Position numbers and translations under genes: made by a program. The notes under the pieces are model-generated. The model saw nothing but the letters and a program-made list of their open reading frames with translations. It was not told where the DNA came from and searched no databases. Shown piece after piece: positions 11,741 through 24,952 of a stretch of DNA of 64,000 nucleotides; within the stretch, counting starts at the first letter, position 1, and each line of letters starts with the position of its first letter. The DNA is from Adenanthera pavonina. Its lineage: Eukaryota > Streptophyta > Magnoliopsida > Fabales > Fabaceae. The stretch covers positions 36,088,501-36,152,500 of the forward strand of contig JAIVEN010000008.1 of the NCBI GenBank assembly GCA_026686845.1, written 5' to 3'.

Positions 11741-13968
11741 TATAAATTTCCCTCATGTTCATCATTTCTTCATCAACAAAAGTAGTGCTAGTAGAATAGG
11801 AGAGTTTTCTGATGGCTTGACACTATCTGCTTCCTGCGGATTTTTTAGTTCCCTGAATCGAGAATATCTATCCTAAATCTTTCTTGTTTTAAGTAAATGA
11901 ATTTCTTCCTCAGAGCTATGAAATTCTTTAGTTGAATCATCACTTTGAGCAGTGGCAATTTTTTTTTCTGGCCATTTGAACATAGACTTTACATTATAAT
12001 AATTATAGTCATTATATATATATGGAACTTAAATTTTTCTTACGGTACATCTTCTACACAAATGTAATTCTTTTTAATCCGTGCATATTGCACGGACTGA
12101 TACCTTGTAATTATAATCTACTATCTGCCATTAGATAATTGTTACAGGAAGCTTTGTAGTATAATTTCATGGGCATGTGATTTTGTTTTAATTTCTGAAA
12201 ACCATGCAATATCACACGAATAGTATGCTAATTATAATGAAAGAATTCAACAAGAAAAATAACGATGAAGTCCAAAATTATATTTTGAGATAGGGGATGA
12301 AGTCCGAAATTAAGTTCTGTGCATTACGGGGGTGACTGAATATCGCGTAACTGTTGTGGATGAGAGAATACTTCCACCTATGATGCATAGTTAGGGGATA
12401 TTGGGTATGAGACAATATGATACATCAGATATAAAAGATTTAAAAATTTTAAGATTCGGGTACAAGAGATATATATATAAAATTTATATATATTTAACCA
12501 ATTAATGTATCAAAGATAAAAAAAAAAAGGTAAAATATTTTGATTTTTAAATAAGTATTTTAAAAGTAATATGAAGATATCTAAAATAAAAAACTAAAAA
12601 CTAAATTTTCTCATAAGATTTATGTCATTTTGGAATTTTGTAAAAAAGAAAAAAAGAAAACATTTTTTATACATATTGTGATATATAATATACATGTCGT
12701 ATCTAATGTATATTGTGTATGAATACATCCTCCTTTTTTAAGTATGGTGCAATAGAGACTTCCACTGGTTAATGACAATCCTGCAAGATAAAAAAAATAC
12801 TTTTTATATACTACAATCAATAAATTAATATAAAATATAAATTACAAATCGTACTCTTTCACAATTAAAATTGTATGCAATGTCTTGTAAAAAAAATTAT
12901 ATGCAATGTTAAAAAAAAATCCACCCAAGTTTATTTCAAACAAAATCACTTAATGTATTTCTTTATGAATATTATTGTATTTGATAATTACTTTAAAAAC
13001 AATTACTTTCACTATCAAGTTGCTAAAAAATCTGGATACATTTATATCGGAATGTAAAAGTCTTAGATAATTATAAAAATTAACAATTCTGAATAACATT
13101 ATGATTATTTAAAGAATAATATTTTACAGTTATTTTAGTTTCAAAGGAGAAACTTTGATTTCCTGCTTTGTCCCCTAGCAAAACAGAATTATTGCCACCA
13201 TTCAATAGCATTTTTTTATTATTATTATTTAGATTAGATGCTAAGACACATACCTCATTTGACCAATATAAGTACCTTTATAAGCAATTAATCGACTTCC
13301 CTTTCTCCAAACCAAGAGTCTGGCCAAACAAAACGTCCATAAACTGCTTGTTGGTTATATCTAATTTCGCTTCTGATTGGCTTGCCAAAGAGGTCATTGT
13401 TATACCTTAATACCAAAAAGAATGCACTCACTGGGTAAGAAATTATGTTTCTCCTTAACAAACAACAATGAAGAACGTATCAACCACACAAGTCAAGTAA
13501 GGAAGGTTCAAGCAGCACTAGCCATATGCACGCCAAATCAAACGCATTAATCAAAGGCACATCACTTTGGAATAAACTTGCTGCATTTAAAATTAAAATT
13601 TCACTAAATAACAGCCTCTGGAAAAGATGATCACGGCATGAGGATGAAAATGTCACACAATGTACATAAATATTATGTTGGTTAAAACACCAGCAACCCA
13701 AGACGGTAGACAAGGAAGAGGGAGTTAAAAAGGCTCAATACCCATCCTCTCTTAAAATCATTGAACACCCATCACTTTTAATAATAAAACCGCATACATG
13801 ATGATACAGAGCCATACAGATTATCATATCTAAATATAGTGGGGCTAAGAACCACACCACTGTAAGATAAAAGAAAAATAGAAAGAAAACCTCCCTAGAG
13901 TTTCATGAATCAAAATGCATAGGGATATATGGTAGCATTAAACCATATCACAGGAACCCCTTCATATA
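11741..13968. other. Convergent intergenic region, FLU 3' end to UBP1 3' end
   Basis: FLU and UBP1 converge here, so both 3' UTRs lie in this stretch. The FLU UTR probably ends within the first 200-300 bases. The less AT-biased 13450-13968 looks like UBP1 3' UTR. Between them is the second copy of the dispersed repeat (about 12395-12750) and AT-rich sequence with no gene that I can support. Confidence 0.6.
12395..12750 (+). repeat. Dispersed AT-rich repeat, copy 2
   Basis: This is the same family as 5940-6300, in the same orientation, and is alignable over about 350 bp with many small indels. It begins near GGGTATGAGACAATATGATA and ends near TTTTTTAAGTATGGTG. Class is unknown. Confidence 0.55.
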
Positions 13969-16900
13969 TCACTGGTAATACATCATTTGTTGTGCAGCAG
14001 CAACATTCTGGAACCCACCATCATATATTGCCTGACTTCCTCCAAGTGCTGCCTGTTTAAGAGGATGCTGTCCTTGGGGGTGCATCAGTGCATGGACACC
14101 ACCCATCTTGTTCATTGCTACCTGACGCTCATAGGACAGAAGATCAGATGCAGAGAAGCCAGGCAGAGATGCTGCAGCAGGTGGGGGAAGAGGATTTGAA
14201 GCAGTTCCGGGTGGAGTGGGCTTGCTCCCCCAGGAGCACTATATTGCAACAGAACAACAATGATCAGCATCATAACAAAACAGTTCAATGGAAAATATAA
14301 TTCAATTTTACTTTTATAAGTGACTAGGAGTTAGCATAAAAAAAAAATAGAGTCAGCAAACAATTCATTTTCTCGACTTAATCCTCCTCTGATTTGTTTT
14401 TTTTTTGGCTAAAGAAAGTTGAAACAAGGGGGATTCCAGAGACTCACAAGAGTCAGAATAAGCCTCCCAGCTCAAAGAGCATTCATAAAAGACCACCAAA
14501 TTAACCACCAACATGGTTCTCAAATCTGTACAAGGATTTGAATCCATACCCTTGTAGAATATGAAACTGATCCTAACCAACTAAACCAACCTTCGTTGGC
14601 TCCTTAAATAACTTAACTCTAGCATCAAATCAATATCATGTATTTAAGTTTTTTGAAAATGATCTAGATACACCAGTCAATACCCACTAACAGACATTAC
14701 CACTACACAGTACAAGAAACTTTCTACAAGAGGTCTTCTATACAGCGGCAGTATAGTATAAAAATAACCACACCTGTTGAGCTACGCAACATGAAACCAA
14801 CATTGCGGTCACTAGAACAATGTGGGTGAGGCAGAAGAAATTAAAAAAAAAAAAAAACAAGATAAAAAAAAAAGCTTCAGCAGTGACAGGCACTAATAAG
14901 TCATTTAATACACAGAATGAAAAGGAAAATCAAATGAAAAGAGATTGTCAATGAAAAATAACACTTGAACTCGAGTCATAAAAATTGACAAGACACTATT
15001 GAGTAATGATAATTAAGAGTATAATAGATATAGCACATTTCATTTTTTGAGCATCCAATATGGATTCGGTTTCCCTCAGACATACCGAATGGGCAGGCTG
15101 TTAGTCAAATCCTGATTCCACACAGTACAGGACAACCCTACTCAAGTTCAAGACAAAAAAAGGAACCTTAGAAATCAAAGACAACGAAAAGCAGAGTCAA
15201 ATAGGCAGGGAATCGAGCTCTATGGTTCTGGAGCTTACCAATGGATTTTACTCAATTAAAAGGGAAATCTAATGATTCTGCTAGTGTACGGATTAGCAGA
15301 ACACAGCACAAGTAACAGAAAATAAACGAAGAAAAAAAGAGGAAGATAATGATCCAAGTTTTCCAGAGAGGCTAGGCTCTCCTGACCTGGAATATTTCCT
15401 ACCTTCCCTCTCAGCTCTTCTTACATGGCCCCTAATTGAAAACACGTACGCACACAATCTCTCTGTGCTCTCTCACCACCAGTCATAGTTACATGAATCC
15501 TCATTCAACCCCTACTGGGCCCATTTCATGCAACCCTGTCCGTCCTGATATAAGTCCTCAATGGACCCTTATTTTATAGTGGTCCACCGCTCTATGACAA
15601 GACAAAATATATGTAAGAATCCATAATTAGCAACAGCAGAGCCTTGTACATGTGCTCACCAGTCTAATGATGGATAGGTGCCTTTAATAGTGAAATCATG
15701 TCAAACTTTTAATACACAATAACGTAATTGTAACCATATGCCCTTTGCTTATTATGACAAAAAAACGAAACCAAACAAGACAAATAGAGCTGAAACTAAT
15801 AATACCACAGACAACTGCTAATAACCATTAAAATTATTGCTTGCAAAGGCAGCAACAACTGAAAGAAAATAATGTTGTTCTTATATTTCCAAATCAGTAA
15901 ACACATTATACCAACGATAACAAAAGGAATATGAATCACAAACAAGCAAAGGTAATATTATATAGCAATTGGAAAAATCCCAACAGATGAAAGCCACACC
16001 TTAATTTGTTTGCCCAGGAGAAAAGATTGGTTATTCCCCATCTGAATAGCCAGTGCTGCTTCCGCATGGGTATTGTACCTCACAAAACCAAACCCTTTAT
16101 CACGCTGGACTCTAACCTCCTCTATCACTCCAGCCCCAAGAGAATGGAAGTGGCGATGGAGATCAAGCTGGGTTACCTGCACAATCACCAAAGGTTATGA
16201 TCAAAATGGCAACAACAATCGCCACAGAATTCAAATGTACAGGTAACAACTACACACCAATATATTGAATTAAAAGGAAAAAGACAAATCGAGATTGTAA
16301 ATCATTCTTATACATCCCACCTAATGGCCAAATGGGAAAGATATACAAACAGGAAAGTAATAAGTAACAGGTAAAGTACAAATTTCAGCAATGCAATTAT
16401 TGATATTGAACTTCAAAACATCACTTGTGTTGGCCATCAAAAGCCTTTAGACCATTCCACTGAGTAGTGGATGGTATAAAACATTCGTGCTACATCCAAT
16501 GTACAAATGATGAAAAATGATTCTTGCCTCTGCAGCAAGATTTCCCACATAGACGGTAGTATATTGAGGATTGTTTTCCGGGGCATCACTGTTAGTTGTC
16601 TCCTTACCATCTTCTGCACCAGGAGAGGAAAGACTTAGGCAGTTCCCAAACATTAAGTAACAATTAACAAATAGAACAAAATGCTACAAATGAAATATCA
16701 ATATTAACAAACACAGCATTCATTTACGACTCCAACTACTTATTTGTGAATATTTTTAACGTAAAAAAGCACAAGATTGCTATGAAATAATTTAAAACAT
16801 CCAAACCGATCATCAAAATAAGAAATCAGAAGCTGAATACAGCATTTAGACTTGTCTACAACCATCATTCTTTTAGAAAATGTGGTATAATTCACTAACC

Positions 16901-19900
16901 GGATGAGCCATTTGTTAGTTCAACAACACTTTTAGCATCTGAACTTTGTTTGTCCTCGCTAGAACCAGCACCTTTTGTTGCCCAGTTGCAGCGTATTTGT
17001 CTACTACCAAGCCACTTGCCTGAAAAACAAATTTAAGATATCTTTACTCTTCAACCAAATAGAAGTGCAAGTAAGATGAGAAAGATGACATATCTCTCCA
17101 AAGGCATTACATTATGAATAAAAAGAACGGCACTCCTAAAATAGTCGCAAAAATAATTTTCCATCTTCAAAAACTTGAATTAGCTTTACCCATTTTGCAA
17201 ACAATAAAACAAAACTAAAAGCTTCTATACAGTCTTGCAAAAATTTCCCATCTTTAAAAATAAGATCAGTCAATCATTGATGCCAATCAAACTTCAATCC
17301 ATTAAAAAAGATCCTAAATGCACAATTTATTTGTGTTAAGCTGACATAAAACTACGCAAACTCAGAAGATTAATCCAATGTTAAAATGGCTCAAAAATAC
17401 AAAGTAGTAAAGGGTAAGCAAGCATAAAGGTGAATGGCAAATTTCTTACCAGTCAAATCATTAATGGCACTTTGTGCATCCTTTCAAAGAAAAAAATAAG
17501 TTAAATATATTAGAAAGAAGATTCTTGCACCATATGAAACCTCACGAAAACCTCAGGAAAGAATTAAAAATAAATAAGCTGAAATGAACCTGTTGGCTAC
17601 GGAATGAAACAAATCCAAAACCCCTTGAACGTCCAGTTTTCTGATCCCACATAACCCTTGCACCGCTGGAATGGCCATAAAGATTAAAAAAAAATTAGAG
17701 TCACCCAGGCTGAAACACCAGCTAGGTTATATACTATAAAGCATGCCATGCCCAATTATTGTATTTGATATATGAATGGTTCGTTTTGAATTGAAATTGA
17801 TTCAATCTTCCGCAGACAAATGGAATATTTAATGAGAGTGCATAAAAGATATGAAGCTTACGAACAACTGGGGTAAACAGAAAAGCAAGCAAACAATGTA
17901 GCATCGGTAACATCAGGACTAAGATCACCAACAAATATGTTGTAATGACCTGCAAAGTAAAATTCACATATCATAAAATAACCAAGTTTCATAAAATAAC
18001 CAAGTTTCTAAAGGACCATAGAGTACAAACAATATATATAAGTACATTGAGAATATGAATAACCTGATGTATCCTCTCTCTGACCACTAGCATATGCCCA
18101 GTTAACTTTGATTGGCTGGCCAAATCTGCAAAGCATTGAAGAGAATTTAAGCTTAACTTTTTTATTGAAGAAGAAATAATAAACAAGCATAAATTAAACT
18201 AACAGAAGTGCAAAGAGAAAGGCTTACAGGTGCCTTCCATTGAGAGATAATATGGCAACAGCAGCAGATCTGCGATCAAAATAGTGAATGAATCCATAGG
18301 ATGACTGCACAACAGAGACACCACAAAGTCAAATAAAAAGGTTCACTTTCAGCTGGGACTTCAAAGCAATAGAGTAAACAACAGAAAACCATACCAGATT
18401 TTGAAAACTTACCTTCTCCTTTCTAATAAGTTTACAACCTTCAACTGGACCATTACTTGCAAAAAGTTCTTGAAGAAGTGACTCAGTTACCTGCGGATGA
18501 ATATTCCCCACATACCTGCATTTTCTCAAAGATGAAGAAGCTAGAATTGTAAAAAGAAAAAAAGAAAAGAAACAAAAGAAATTAGGGCACAAGTAGTCAC
18601 GTTTAGTAAGAAACATCAGCAGTAATAAAAGTTTTGATACAATAAAATAGGTTTGAAATAAAAGCATAACGAAAAAATCTACTCAAAAAATGGACAACAA
18701 TTAAAGGCCCTCATCAACATTCATCATTTAAAAAGCAGCAAACAAACGGTACAAAACAAGCAGCAATTACCTAAGATTACTTGCACCACAATCATAAAGG
18801 AAGGAAACAAAAGAAGATATAAAATAGAGAAGGGTAAAAGGGGGGAAAAATGGTTAGACAAACACTCACACACTGCGGCAAGAACTTGGATCAAAACCAG
18901 GAGGCAGATTTCCACTTGGAATTGGTTCAATCTGCAAAAATAAATAATTGACAAAGAAAAAGACAAAAAGGAAAACAAATCAAGATAAAAAAATTTTTTT
19001 ACTGCATCTACCAACACAGTTGTGCAATAAAACCAATCTATTTGGGTGAATACAAAAGGAGAAAGCATAAATCAACATGGTTAAAAAAATACAAGCTTAA
19101 AAGTTGATTGCTAAGCCTGAAGCAAGTAGCTGAGATCAGCAATCCAATTCTCCCAGAATACCGGGGAAAATGCAAACTAAACTAGGGCAGTATGCAGAAT
19201 ACTACGATCAAAGAGTTATGCAGAAACACTGCCCCATCGAAAACACCAGAAAATAACCACCATATGAATCTAACTAAGAAAAGTAAAATAACATTTTAAC
19301 GTCTAGGCATCTATTAAAGAAGTAAATATTTTATTTACCCTAGACTAAACCCATGAGATTGTAAATAAACATAGACTGCTCTTCGTTTCAAATCATCTTA
19401 AATTCTTTCTTTCACATCTAATTTACATTAAAAATAATACTCAAATTTTAGCATTTCATATGACGATAAAGATTGCTTACTGAGGAAATCTTTTTTTTTT
19501 TTTAAATAAAACTTTGAGACATACCCATTTCCAAGCATCTCTACATACTTAACCGTAGCTACATAGAAGATTCGGCATCATTTCTCAAGCCCAGACATGT
19601 TGTGTGTTGTTTAAATTTACAGAGCAAGTAGAGTGATGTACGGGCATGTGGCATTGTTATTAAGTTGACAACTACCTCATATGCTGACTCTCTTCCCTCC
19701 TTACAGTTACACAGCAGCAAAGGCAATAAAGAAGACGACATGGAGTGAGGCAGGGGAGTGAACTAATGTCTATCATATTTTTCACATTAGTTAGGATAAA
19801 TGTCACTTCAAACTAAAAGCTTCGAGAATCTGATAAGGCAGAAGACATAAATTGGACTTTGGCTATCTGTTTCTCCTTCAAACTATCAGAGTTGATAACA

Positions 19901-20687
19901 ACCCTGCATAGGTTTTGGACTTTGGTTATCTGTTTCTCCTTCAAACTACTAGAGTTGATGACAACTCTGCACAGGCCTTTGCCAATCACAACCCATTATA
20001 GCTTGTCATATGCTACAACGTTCACATGTATGAGAGAGAAAGGGGGAGGAGTATCATGATCAAAGAGAATGCTTAAAGAAGCTAATAGATGATGCTTCAA
20101 AAATAATTAGAAACCTATTGACCACCTCAAACACATAGTAGTGGGTAATGATAGTAATAAAATTCCAGTAAATGCCGACGCTAAGTCTACTGACATCTCC
20201 TAAAATGACCAAAGGTTCCAAAACAAATGTTCCGCAAGTGAAATTTTAAGCGAATAATCAAATCAAAAATAAATAAATAAGTAAAAATACAAAAGTAAGA
20301 GGCATGAGGTATCACGGTGGCAGAGACCTCGCAAAGAGAGGGAAAAATTGATACTTTAAAGTTCAAACCACAAATTCCAATAAGCAACAATTAATCATGT
20401 ACCCAGCTCTAAAAAACGCCCCATTATTGAAACAAAAGCAGGTAACCCAATTTAACCCTAAGTGCTACAGGTATGGAAACCTAAAAATAAAAAACGCCAG
20501 AAGATGAAAGAAAAAAAAATAAGCCCACGGTCAAGGAAATGATCGAAAAAGGGGTAAAAAACGAGAAGAAAGTGGGTGCAACCTGAGGAGCAGCTAAGAG
20601 GCCAGGGTGGTAGAGAGATTGTTGTTGCATAAGAGCTTGTTGCATCAGAGCTTGCTGCTGGTGCTGCTTCAGCCTGGGATTCTGCAT
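13969..20687 (-). CDS. UBP1: UBP1, oligouridylate-binding protein with three RRMs
   Basis: Twelve exons: 20687-20583, 18931-18870, 18515-18413, 18304-18228, 18125-18064, 17949-17862, 17665-17590, 17480-17450, 17019-16900, 16613-16528, 16176-16000 and 14238-13969. They total 1257 nt (418 aa), all in frame. The N-terminus [20 protein letters not shown] is the Q-rich leader of plant UBP1 proteins. RRM1 spans about 56-128 ([18 protein letters not shown]), RRM2 about 140-215 ([25 protein letters not shown]), RRM3 about 262-333 ([18 protein letters not shown]). The tail ends in MYYQ, as in Arabidopsis and tobacco. UBP1 binds U-rich introns and 3' UTRs, promotes splicing and mRNA stability, and enters stress granules. 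Oddities: intron 10 (16527-16177) has a GC donor, exon 8 is only 31 bp, and intron 1 is 1.65 kb. Confidence 0.93.
14397..14604 (-). mobile_element. tRNA-derived SINE in the last intron of UBP1
   Basis: On the minus strand an internal pol III promoter is visible. The box A-like TGGTTTAGTTGGTTAGGATC is at 14588-14569 and the box B-like GGATTCAAATCC at 14545-14534. About 130 bp further comes a run of ten A residues (14406-14397), the expected 3' tail. The element lies in the same orientation as UBP1. I could not fix its 5' end or target duplication. Confidence 0.65.
19852..19977. repeat. 63-bp tandem duplication in UBP1 intron 1
   Basis: Two adjacent 63-bp units (19852-19914 and 19915-19977) both begin TTGGACTTTGG and share TATCTGTTTCTCCTTCAAAC. 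They differ at about eight positions. This is an intronic local duplication. Confidence 0.8.
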
Positions 20688-20827
20688 TGTCTGGGTGGTT
20701 TTCCGAGAGGGTCAATTGCCCGATTAGGGTTAGAGAATGACCCCAAGTGTGGCCCTCGAGGCAGATGGAAGGGAGGTAACAGAGGCCTTCTAAAAACCAG
20801 AGAAATTATCAATGGGGGCTTCAGGAA

Positions 20828-20835
20828 TATTTATA
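20828..20835 (-). promoter_or_regulatory. Probable TATA box of UBP1
   Basis: TATAAATA on the minus strand, about 140 bp before the UBP1 start codon, fits a core promoter followed by a 5' UTR of roughly 110 bp. It was chosen on position and consensus only. Confidence 0.5.
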
Positions 20836-23311
20836 GACGGAAGAGGGTTCTTTCTCCTTTTACTGAAGCGATTTTTTTTCCCATATAATATACGGAAAAA
20901 TGTGTTCAATGAATCATCATCCTCATCATCAATCATCAATATTCTACTATATACCTACAATATAACATAACAAAAATCTATTATTTACTTCCACTTTATC
21001 CGCTTGCGCAGGGGACACGGATATGTGGAAGATTTGGAAATATTTTATTTAATTTTAAAATATATTAAATTTAAAAAAAATTTATCATTAACTCTCATAT
21101 TCTAAAAGGATTAATATCAAATTATATTAATTAAAAAAATAAAATTAAAGTTAATTAATTAGTAAAAAATAATAAAAAACTTAGAATTAAAAAAATTGAA
21201 TTTAGTAAAAAAAAATTAAAAAAATGTGAAATCCACCTAAAAAAGAAAAAAATAAATCTCACGTATAAAAAAAAAATAAATAAGAACAAAATGAGACTCA
21301 TTTAGATAAAAAACTAAAATAAAAAAAAAATATAGAGAGGGGACATGCAGCCAGGGATAGAACCATACTGTAGATAATGCACATTTTTGTTCCACTTCCT
21401 TTTTATTATTTATTAATTGATCAATGTGGTATTTTGTTAATTTAATAAAATAATATTAAATATTAAATAATATTAAATATCAATATATACTTGTGTAAAA
21501 AAAATATTTTTGTAGATACCAAATTTAACTTACACAATCATATCCTATCAAAACAATAAGCATAAGGAAGATTATTTTTTATAACATTTAAATTTAAATA
21601 ATCATTTTTATACTTTATATAAATATATTTATAAATTGATGGATTCACATGCCCAGTACTTAAATTAATTTTTACGAACGTAAATGTTTAGTTAATGGCA
21701 AAAGCACACTTTTTGTGAAAATACTTTGCCAACATTAAATATGTTTTAGCAACATTTTCTATTAACTAAACTGTTCATTTAGTTAATAGTGCTAATAATA
21801 AAAGAAGTTTCAAAAATTATAAGATTTAAAAATTAAATAAATGCATGGGACATTTTGTCACTAAGTAATTTGTGCCATTAAAATTTAGGATAAATTATAG
21901 TTAGGCACCAGTATAATAAATTCATTATAAATAAGGATTTTAATTGAGAAAAATGTTAAAACTTGAAGTACGAAATAGTAAAATTGAGAGAATATGCTGT
22001 AACAGATTTTAGCTTGTAATAAATTTATTATTTTAGTTTATAATTGTAATTCCCCCTAAAATTTATTTATTTTTAGAAAAAATCTCTATCATTTACAAAA
22101 AAAAAAGATAAATCTTACTATCTCCGTTACAAACAAGTCTCTTTTTAAACAACTAGGTTTTTTGTGGGCCTTTCTATATCCAGCTTCCAGGCTCCAATCT
22201 TGTGGCCCAATGAGATAGAAATAGGCTTTTTTTTTTAACATGTTCTTGCAAATAGGCTTGATTATAATTGTACATATTAAATGGGCCAAGTAACCCAAGA
22301 TAAACAGAACAAATAACAATGCATCAATTTTTTACAAAAAAAAATAGTAACGCGTTAAATTTTTACCAAAGAAATAATTATGCATTAAAAAGTTAGCCCT
22401 CCAATTAGTAAATTAATATTGAATTAGCTATAATTACTGAACTTTTTGAAGTGTTCGAGTTGGTTCTTAAAAATATTTAACTCATTAAAAGTTAATCCTT
22501 TTATCAGATATTTTATAGCTCCCAGTCTACCACCCAATATTTGTTCACTTTGGTTAATATAATTAACATGTTAAGACCGAAAACACAAACTCAGTGATTT
22601 ACAAATAGTGCAGCATCATCTATTACTATTAGTTAAATTAACACAATCCCAAACCAGTTTAGTTACGCACTTATTGGTTTCTTAATTCTTAATTGTGTAG
22701 TTTTTTAGATTTTATTTATCATGCTCAGCATGACAGTCTCAAGTATCTTGATTTGGTATTTGATACCCAAAGCATTTTTTGTACATCTATGATAAGTTGA
22801 TAACTCTATTCCCGCAAAAAGAAGAAGAAATACGTGGCAAAAAAATTCAATGTATTCATGCAAAAAGTAACCCAAACGTGAATAAACATAAGTATTTTTT
22901 TACATAATTAATTTCGTTAAAGAACCTAGTTTTTCTTTGGTTTGGTCCAAATACACACATAAAAGTATATCCATGATAAACAATTACAAGGTTATGATTT
23001 GGAGTCAATGTTGGACAAAACATAATTTTGACCAAAAACTTTTGCCTTGAAAGCTACAAAATTCCGGTGGAATTCAAACACACTCCAAATATTTTGTATT
23101 TACATATGAAGATTTAAAAAAGTAAGTAAAAGATGCATAACAACGATTAGTTCTTGATCCTTGAAACAACGAGTCGTACTGTCGTTCAATTTTTTTTTTT
23201 TAATGGATGAGCCAAAAGATGTATAACTAACTATTCTATCATCCTAAGGTAATAGCTAAAAGCAGTTCAAGTTTCTTTCTTTCTTTCTTTCTTTTTTGGA
23301 CCATAAAAGTA
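20836..23311. other. Intergenic region, UBP1 promoter side to JAZ 3' end
   Basis: This is AT-rich DNA with long A/T runs. No gene, exon-like frame or defined transposon is apparent. The right end should hold the JAZ 3' UTR, including a TTTC microsatellite at about 23272-23297. Confidence 0.6.
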
Positions 23312-24661
23312 CTACAAGTTGAGGTCAAAGGGTTTGCAAGACTGCTCTTCATCTTCAGGGTGACCTCCAGATCTGGCTTCTTCATGCTTAGAATTTATAT
23401 GATAAGGTCCTCTTGCAATAACCCTGCAAAATCATCAATCAATTAACCTAATCAATTCACAAACCCCAAATTAAAGGACATACTGAATGCTCGATTGATG
23501 AATTTAAGTGTAAATTTTTTCAACCAAATTTCACATAATTTGATCTTTTGAAACAATTATCCCCCGTATTACATGTTTTAATTAGAGATCTATCAAGACA
23601 TTTAAGAAACTTTTTAAAATGAAGATGGAAGTGAAGATTCTTCCAGATCCACACAAGTATGAAACTCGTTCTTACCTGTCTTTTCTTTTCTCCAGAAATT
23701 TTAGAAGCGAAGCTCTCCTTGGGTACCTCATATCAGAACCAGGAGCAACAGATCCCGGACGAGAAGCCTCTTGGGATGTGCTTTTTTGACGCATCTTGAC
23801 CTCGTTGACAGTGTTTTTGCTGACCCCAGAATTGTTAGAGCTTAACTTTGTGGCTAGCTCCATGATCTCCGTAGCCTTCTCCGGCGGAAAATCATCAAAC
23901 ACCAACACCTTTCCGGCGTAAAATATTGCCATTTGGGGAGTCTTAGGCTCTTCTCTGGCCTGTGACCTATTGTCAGAAAGAGAAAGTACTCTGAGAATTA
24001 GAACTTGAGTTGACCACAACGATTTCACCAGTACTTTGAATCGAATCATTCTGAATATTCAATCATTCATCACACAAACAAAAAAAAAATGGTGCCATAA
24101 ATAATTTTGAGGCGATTATGGAATCTGTTTCATAAGAGAGTCATGTTGGTCTATCTTTTGTTCTTGAGAGCAACGAATATATTTGAAGAATTTAATCTGC
24201 CACGCACCTTAAAGCACACTGGTGTTCTACAAGTTGAGGAAGGAAATCCATAGCTGAAGAAGGACTTTGTCTCGAGGAATCATCAGATTTTTTCAGGGTC
24301 GTTAACAAGTCCATGGTAGTAGCTGGATTTCCTGAACCGAGCAGATTAACAAGAACTCTATCAGTAACATTCAAAAGTCTTGCTTGTGATTCGTGGAAAA
24401 AAAAAAAGCGAACACTTGGTGGGCAAGCCAAGGTTCGAGAACCCAAATGACAGAGATGGGAAGAAAACACAGGAAAGGGAAAACGCGAAGAAATCTACCT
24501 CTGGGTTCAATTTTCCCACACATTCCAAGGCTCAGAGCTCCAGAACTCCGCTTCTCCTTCAAGAACTGGCTTATGAGATTGCAAGTCTGGGTGAAACTGG
24601 GCCTGTCCGCCGGCTTGCCGGCCCTCTGGACATCCGCCGCCGAATCAGAAAAAGTCGACAT
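23312..24661 (-). CDS. JAZ/TIFY jasmonate-signalling repressor with variant degron
   Basis: Four exons: 24661-24499, 24331-24208, 23966-23676 and 23423-23312, giving 229 aa. An N-terminal motif like those of the JAZ1/2/5/6 group is at about 21-46 (PSFTQTCNLISQFLKEKR...LSLGM). The TIFY (ZIM) domain is at about 107-141 with AIFYAGKVLVFDDFP, so the TIFY core reads AIFY. The Jas motif is at about 173-200 (RRASLLKFLEKRKDR...PY). In the family the Jas motif binds MYC factors and, through an LPIAR-type degron, COI1 with JA-Ile. Here the degron position reads MRYPRR instead of LPIARR, and the protein ends in the EAR-type sequence PFDLNL. I infer weaker hormone-triggered turnover and direct TOPLESS recruitment. 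ATG 24661 is preferred over the in-frame 24679 because family members begin MS. The exact JAZ number cannot be assigned. Confidence 0.88.
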
Positions 24662-24798
24662 TTTTATAGAAACCCACAAGAATTCTCACGACGAAATCGT
24701 TGTTGATAATTGTGATAACCAGTAATCGCAATGATGTTTGAAGTTGAAAGCTTGGGTAGATGGTTGAATAATGTAAAAGGAGGAGGAAGAGGAGAAGA

Positions 24799-24806
24799 AT
24801 ATATAG
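24799..24806 (-). promoter_or_regulatory. Probable TATA box of JAZ
   Basis: CTATATAT read on the minus strand lies about 140 bp before the JAZ start codon, a normal distance for a core promoter. Called from consensus and position. Confidence 0.5.
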
Positions 24807-24898
24807 GAGGCAGGCGGTTTCCTGAGCATGTTCCTTGGACCTAGTTTGGTCTCCGGAACAGAGCATGTGGTCCTTATCATTGAATAAACAAATTGCGA

Positions 24899-24899
<1 letters not shown>

Positions 24900-24929
<30 letters not shown>

Positions 24930-24930
24930 T
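24900..24930. repeat. (TTA)n microsatellite in the JAZ promoter
   Basis: About ten uninterrupted TTA/ATT repeats lie between the presumed TATA box and the G-box of the JAZ gene. Length is likely polymorphic. Confidence 0.9.
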
Positions 24931-24952
24931 GTTTTGGAGGGATTTTATAAAG

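Noticed and set aside
24662..24679. Alternative JAZ start six codons upstream
   Set aside because: It is in frame and possible, but related proteins begin at the MS... position; kept only as an alternative.
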